A stretch of DNA of 64,000 nucleotides, taken from Beroe forskalii (lineage: Eukaryota > Ctenophora > Nuda > Beroida > Beroidae). The stretch lies in NCBI GenBank assembly GCA_011033025.1, contig WFMF01000063.1, positions 432,572-496,571 of the forward strand, written 5' to 3'. Made by a program: the position numbers and the translations under genes. Under the pieces are notes generated by a model. It did not search any database. It was not told where the DNA came from and worked only from the letters and a program-made list of their open reading frames with translations. Shown one piece after another: positions 59,725 to 64,000 of this stretch (position 1 is the first letter of the stretch; every line of letters begins with the position of its first letter).

Positions 59725-61541
59725 ATGCGGGTAAAAACGGGATTCTCGGTGCTACTTTTAATCACTGTTATTCATATAACCATGCTGCTTCTCCCACACC
59801 ACTACATTGCTTCTATCATGATCCAAGTGCAGTCTTTGAAACCCACCGTCAGACCACCCAGCGAGGGAGCCCAATCAGGGCACTGGCAGGAAGAGATTAT
59901 AGATAACATTTTCCAGCTGCCTGGAGAGACTCTGCCTGATGATGTCAGCGAGGAAGAGGAGGAGGAGGAATGGAGTGAGGTTGGGACTGTGGAACATCTT
60001 CTTACCCCGGAACATGTAACAACAACAAAGGAGGTTACAGAGATGTCATTTGAAAATGAGATACACACGACACAGCAAACCAAAGTTACAGCGTTTGTAA
60101 CCAAATCACCATTCGGAGATGGTGATTCGTTAGGGGAAAACTGAGGAGAGACAGCCCAGTTGCAGCCTCATCTCACCTCCGGGATCTTGTAGAATCCCAT
60201 CAATCCGAGCATGTTACTGAGAATCGCGAGATAGATGGGAAGCCAACACCACCAAATGAAATCCAGAAGATGGTGGAACCCGTGCAAACGGGGAATTCTA
60301 GGACAGAAGATATTGAAAATCAACCCAAATCTAAAATGGATGCTGAGCCAGTGAAGCTGTCAGAAGCTCCAGAAAATCAGGAAAACTCAGCGAAAGGGAA
60401 GGACCCAGTTCCTCAACCTGAACAAACGAAGAAGTCAGAAGAAATCGTGACACTGCAGCCTGATGGTATTATAAAGCAAGACCCAAAACCACAAAATCCC
60501 AACTCAGAAAGAATCTCCATGCAGTCAGAAGCTAAGATACAAGAATCTGAGCAATCAGACATCTCAACTAAACCCAAAATGGTGTTGGTTCTGACTGAGA
60601 GTCGGCATGGTTCAACGTGGACGATGGATCTCCTATCCTGGCCGGAAACCTCCGTTCCCGTATTCGAACCCCTGCTCTTACCCTTTCTAAAGATGTATGC
60701 TATAGATCCTGAAGTGAGAGCTGAAGCCCTGACAGAGGGCCTCAATCCAGCTGTTTTCGGAGACTGGAGGGCAGTTACCCTGGCCAAGATTTGTCTCTGT
60801 GACTTCGATGGGAGTAAAACCAAAGAGCTGGTGGGAGGTAAGAAATACGGGGGTATCCGCGGATTGGGTTACAAGTCGAAACGACTGGGAACGGAGTACA
60901 AAGTTGAAGTTGCTAAAAGTGTAGCCATCTGTAACAACGCAGACTCGCTGATCGTTCCCAAGACCATCAGACTGTACAACATCACGGAACTCTCGCTCCT
61001 CCCAGAGTTAGGATGTGATAATTTCAAAGTAGTCCATCTCGTGAGAGACCCCCGAGCCGTACTTCTGTCCAGGATGAAAGTGTTCCACGAGCTTTACGAC
61101 GGGAACAAGCTCCTGGGAGAACATCTGGGAGGGCAGGAGGAATTCCCGGAGGAATACATGAGACGAGCAGCACGAGACCTGTGTTCCCACCACCTCCACA
61201 ACTACCAGGTGGGAATGAACCCTCCCTCCTGGCTGAGAGACAGGTACAAACTCGTGAAATACGAGGATCTCGCAGCCCAACCCGACCGGTGGGCCAGGGA
61301 GTTGCTCCACTTTGTGGGATCTAAATACACAACCCAGTACAAGGACTACGTGTACAACACGACCCATGTGAAGGAGCGGGGAGTTAAGGACAAGGGTAAC
61401 TATGCAGTAGAGAGGGAGACCCAGGAAGTGGTGGAGGCGTGGAGAGGCAAACTCCTGGAGACTCATTGGAGGGTCATTGAGCAGGAGTGTAGGGAAATGA
61501 TGCAGGTTATGGGGTACAAACCTGACTTTGGGGATACATGA
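59725..61541 (+). CDS. Carbohydrate sulfotransferase, paralogue 2 (frameshift in stem)
   Basis: The N-terminal reading frame (59725-60144) gives a signal-anchor (MRVKTGFSVLLLITVIHITM) and an acidic Glu-rich stem. It ends at TGA 60142. The catalytic frame is open from 60126 to 61541, so a shift of one nucleotide in the overlap 60126-60142 would join them. The catalytic half is intact: LTESRHGSTWTMD, HLVRDPRAVLLSR, RRAARDLCSHHLHN and VKYEDLA, ending KPDFGDT. Either sequence error, a very small intron, or a recent lesion. If the lesion is real, an ATG at 60270 could still give a soluble or mislocalised enzyme without its Golgi anchor. Same order of motifs and same size range as its neighbours. 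Confidence 0.88.
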
Positions 61542-61607
61542 CGCGTTCATGTGGAATTATAGGCTAGTTTTATAATTAATCTAGATTTTTAAATGAAACT
61601 CGGTTTT

Positions 61608-61836
61608 AACCATTCTTTAATTGAACCGTTCTTTAATTGAACTATTCTCTAATTGAACCTTCTTACTTCTTATTTATTATCATTCAACCTTATATGATTG
61701 GGGTATTCATCAAACAGTTTTAACCATTCTTTAATTAAACTGCTCTTTAATTGAACCATTCTTTGATTTAACCTTCTTGCTTCTTGTTGATTATTATCAT
61801 TCTAACTTATATGACTAGGGTATTTATCAAATCGTT
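61608..61836 (+). repeat. Tandem duplication, about 114 bp, two copies
   Basis: Two consecutive copies of a block starting TTAACCATTCTTTAATT, with internal TTTAATTGAAC triplication, through CTTCTTACTTCTT to GGGGTATTCATCAAACAGTT. Lies just 3' of paralogue 2. The rest of the gap 61837-62502 is AT-rich and featureless. Confidence 0.75.
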
Positions 61837-62502
61837 TAGATGATTTTTCATTTTCTGCACGTTTTCTACACAATGATCGACTCCAGACAGATTAAACTAT
61901 ACATGAATTGCCTGAGATTACCATCGATTCATTACCATGTACATCACTGCCGATGATTCATGCTTGTCATATTTTGATTTGCTGTGTTCAGTGTGTGTGT
62001 TCAGTGTGTCTATCCATCACCGAAACATCCAGACATCAAATATAAGATTTGTTCGCACATATTAGATTTGTTCAGACATAAGATTTGAGCATGCATGCAT
62101 GCGAGGATCCCGTTCAAAATCATTTAAATTCCGTATAATTTAAGCTGTTTGTTTTAAAATCTTTAGTAATGATCAGTTTTTACATGAATCATTTTGAACT
62201 ATTTTATCATTTGTTTTTATTGATTTAATCTGATTGATAGTGCAATCATTTGATCAAATATCGACTTGCAGAAAAATTACCCTCATGAATTTGGTACATA
62301 TTTGTTGCCAATTGGATAACGTGTTTCAAGATGCCCTTTTATCCCTGTCGTTTGATAAAAAGGTCTCTCAGAGTCGAATCTATTTAATCTAAAATTCAGG
62401 GACAAGATGTAAAATAAGAACAGAAAAACCCTCCTTTCTTCCTCCAACCTAAAACTGCACATCTCATCTATTACTCCTAACAATCACGCAACCCTCGGAG
62501 TT

Positions 62503-63948
62503 ATGAACTACAAAACCCTGTTCCTATCCTTGAGTCTGGTCCTAACCCTCCACTCCATGGTCATGTTCTGGATATTCCACCGGAGTGGTCTTAGTCTCAC
62601 ACTCTCCACAACCATTTCTCAACAAGGAATGGAAGACGTCCTATTGACAGAGTCACGTGACATCTCGGTGGAGTTTCTGGAAGAACTGGATGAGTTGTGG
62701 GAGGAACAGATAATAAGGGATTTACTGGGTGAGGAGACTGATCAAATGGAGAAGGGTTTGGAATCGGAGGCTTCAGTAACGCAAGTGTTTGGAACTCCAC
62801 GCGAAAATGGTGTAATTATAGATCAAGATGAAGGTAGAGCAGAAGAATCAGAAGAAAATACACCTGAAGTGGCAGTTGATGAATCAGAGAACGATGATGC
62901 TGAAGACTTACATGATCAGACTTCCGACTCAAATCCAATAAAAGACACAGATCAAGATGACGAAAGATCGGATAAAACTCAGTTATCTAAGATGATTCTA
63001 ATCATGACAGAAAGTAGGCACGGATCCACCTGGCTAATGGACCTCCTATCGTACCCCGAAACTTCAGTCCCTGTCTTTGAGCCGCTGAACTTGCCCCACT
63101 TCCTCCAAATGTATGCTCAGAGCGAGGATATAAGAAAGGAGGCATTGGCTCAGGGCTATGACCCTGTAGCTTGGGGAGATTGGAGAGCGGTGATCCTTGC
63201 AAGAATATGCCTGTGTGACTTCAATCGACGGAAGGTAATAGAGGGTAGGACTTTCGGTGGTATAGGTGGCTTGGGATACAAAGCCAAACGCTTGGGTACC
63301 GAGTTCAAGCACGAATACGAGCGGAGTTTGAGAATCTGTGGGAAGAGCGACTCCTTCACCGTTCCCAAGACCATCAGGCTTTACAACATCTCGGAGCTTC
63401 ATCTTCTGCCTGGGTTCGGGTGTAGCAACTTCAAAGTTATCCACCTGATCCGAGATCCCCGCGCAGTCATGTTCTCACGGATTGATGTGTTCCGAGAGTT
63501 GTACGATGGGAATAAGTTGCTAGGAGACCGGATGCCGAGCAACGATCAGGAGGAATTCCCGGAGGAATACATGAGACGAGCAGCACGAGACCTGTGTTCC
63601 CACCACCTCCACAACTACCAGGTGGGAATGAACCCTCCCTCCTGGCTGAGAGACAGGTACAAACTCGTGAAATACGAGGATCTCGCAGCCCAGCCCGACC
63701 GTTGGGCGGAGGAAATGTTCGGGTTTGCGGGTATTCCGTACACAGACGAGTACAGACAGTACGTCTACAACACGACACATATCAAGGAGAGGGGTAAGGA
63801 GGACAGGGGCAGTTACTCAGTGGAACGGGAAGCAAGCGAGGTGGTCAACTCGTGGAGGAGTAAATTGTATGAGACTCACTGGAGGACTATTGAACAGGAG
63901 TGTGCTGAACTCATGAGGATCATGGGATATGATTTGAAGTTTTCCTAA
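62503..63948 (+). CDS. Carbohydrate sulfotransferase, paralogue 3
   Basis: 481 residues, single exon, intact. N-terminal anchor MNYKTLFLSLSLVLTLHSMV, an Asp/Glu-rich stem (about residues 50-165), then MTESRHGSTWLMDLLSYPET (5'-phosphosulfate loop, near residue 170) and HLIRDPRAVMFSR (3'-phosphate motif, near residue 313). C-terminal helices end MRIMGYDLKFS. Relative to paralogues 1 and 2 it has a few extra residues (RMPSND) just before the shared block 63547-63699. AATAAA at 63973-63978 gives a plausible poly(A) signal. Predicted Golgi lumenal PAPS-dependent transfer to a glycan; acceptor not assignable. Confidence 0.93.
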   Translation: MNYKTLFLSLSLVLTLHSMVMFWIFHRSGLSLTLSTTISQQGMEDVLLTESRDISVEFLEELDELWEEQIIRDLLGEETDQMEKGLESEASVTQVFGTPRENGVIIDQDEGRAEESEENTPEVAVDESENDDAEDLHDQTSDSNPIKDTDQDDERSDKTQLSKMILIMTESRHGSTWLMDLLSYPETSVPVFEPLNLPHFLQMYAQSEDIRKEALAQGYDPVAWGDWRAVILARICLCDFNRRKVIEGRTFGGIGGLGYKAKRLGTEFKHEYERSLRICGKSDSFTVPKTIRLYNISELHLLPGFGCSNFKVIHLIRDPRAVMFSRIDVFRELYDGNKLLGDRMPSNDQEEFPEEYMRRAARDLCSHHLHNYQVGMNPPSWLRDRYKLVKYEDLAAQPDRWAEEMFGFAGIPYTDEYRQYVYNTTHIKERGKEDRGSYSVEREASEVVNSWRSKLYETHWRTIEQECAELMRIMGYDLKFS

Positions 63949-64000
63949 GATTGGTCATTGTAAGTTTTTGTAAATAAAAAGTATGCTTTTTTTCCTTAAA

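Noticed and set aside
61008-61550. 180-codon minus-strand ORF opposite sulfotransferase 2 (similar ORFs opposite copies 1 and 3)
   Set aside because: Antisense shadow of the conserved catalytic domain, reproduced in each paralogue because the sense sequence is shared.

Overview
The window is nuclear DNA of an animal, most likely an invertebrate. Genes are split by GT-AG introns, intergenic DNA is AT-rich and full of short inverted-repeat elements, and every recognisable gene has metazoan relatives. I cannot name the species or phylum from sequence alone. No rRNA, tRNA, CRISPR or bacterial-type operon was seen.

Layout. 160-3386 (-): histidine acid phosphatase, ten exons rebuilt, C-terminus off the left edge. 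5699-6049 (-): small NATD1-like GNAT protein. 7172-8131 (-): four-helix membrane protein with a PPDETPP coding minisatellite. 9216-12345 (-): HSDL2 (SDR plus SCP2 domains), seven coding exons. 14441-15415 (+): single-exon MIIP homologue. 16464-20272 (+): TMBIM6 / Bax inhibitor-1. 23039-25982 (-): DDAH-like amidinotransferase-fold hydrolase with two coding lesions and an intron filled by a palindromic minisatellite. 26004-33016: mainly small transposable elements. 33017-43179 (-): WDR44 (Rab11-binding WD40 protein), with a serine-rich, GPI-anchor-like protein gene (34585-35681, +) nested in one intron. 43201-49792: a foldback element with tandem-repeat arms and LINE remnants in its centre, itself interrupted at 46681-49613 by a second inverted-repeat element flanked by a 7-bp target duplication. 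54442-63948 (+): three tandem carbohydrate sulfotransferase paralogues.

The genes are unrelated housekeeping or membrane-traffic genes, except the sulfotransferase trio. Those three share a type II membrane topology, an acidic stem and a 153-bp block that is almost identical in all three although the flanks have diverged, which points to gene conversion.

The most unusual theme is tandem duplication that includes splice sites. TMBIM6 exon 5 has four tandem acceptors and three tandem donors. WDR44 has a duplicated intron that creates a 26-nt potential micro-exon with an in-frame stop, and its donor site is the unit of a minisatellite. A minisatellite also sits next to the first identified donor of the amidinotransferase gene. 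Several genes carry apparent frameshifts (amidinotransferase, serine-rich protein, second sulfotransferase); assembly error cannot be excluded from here.
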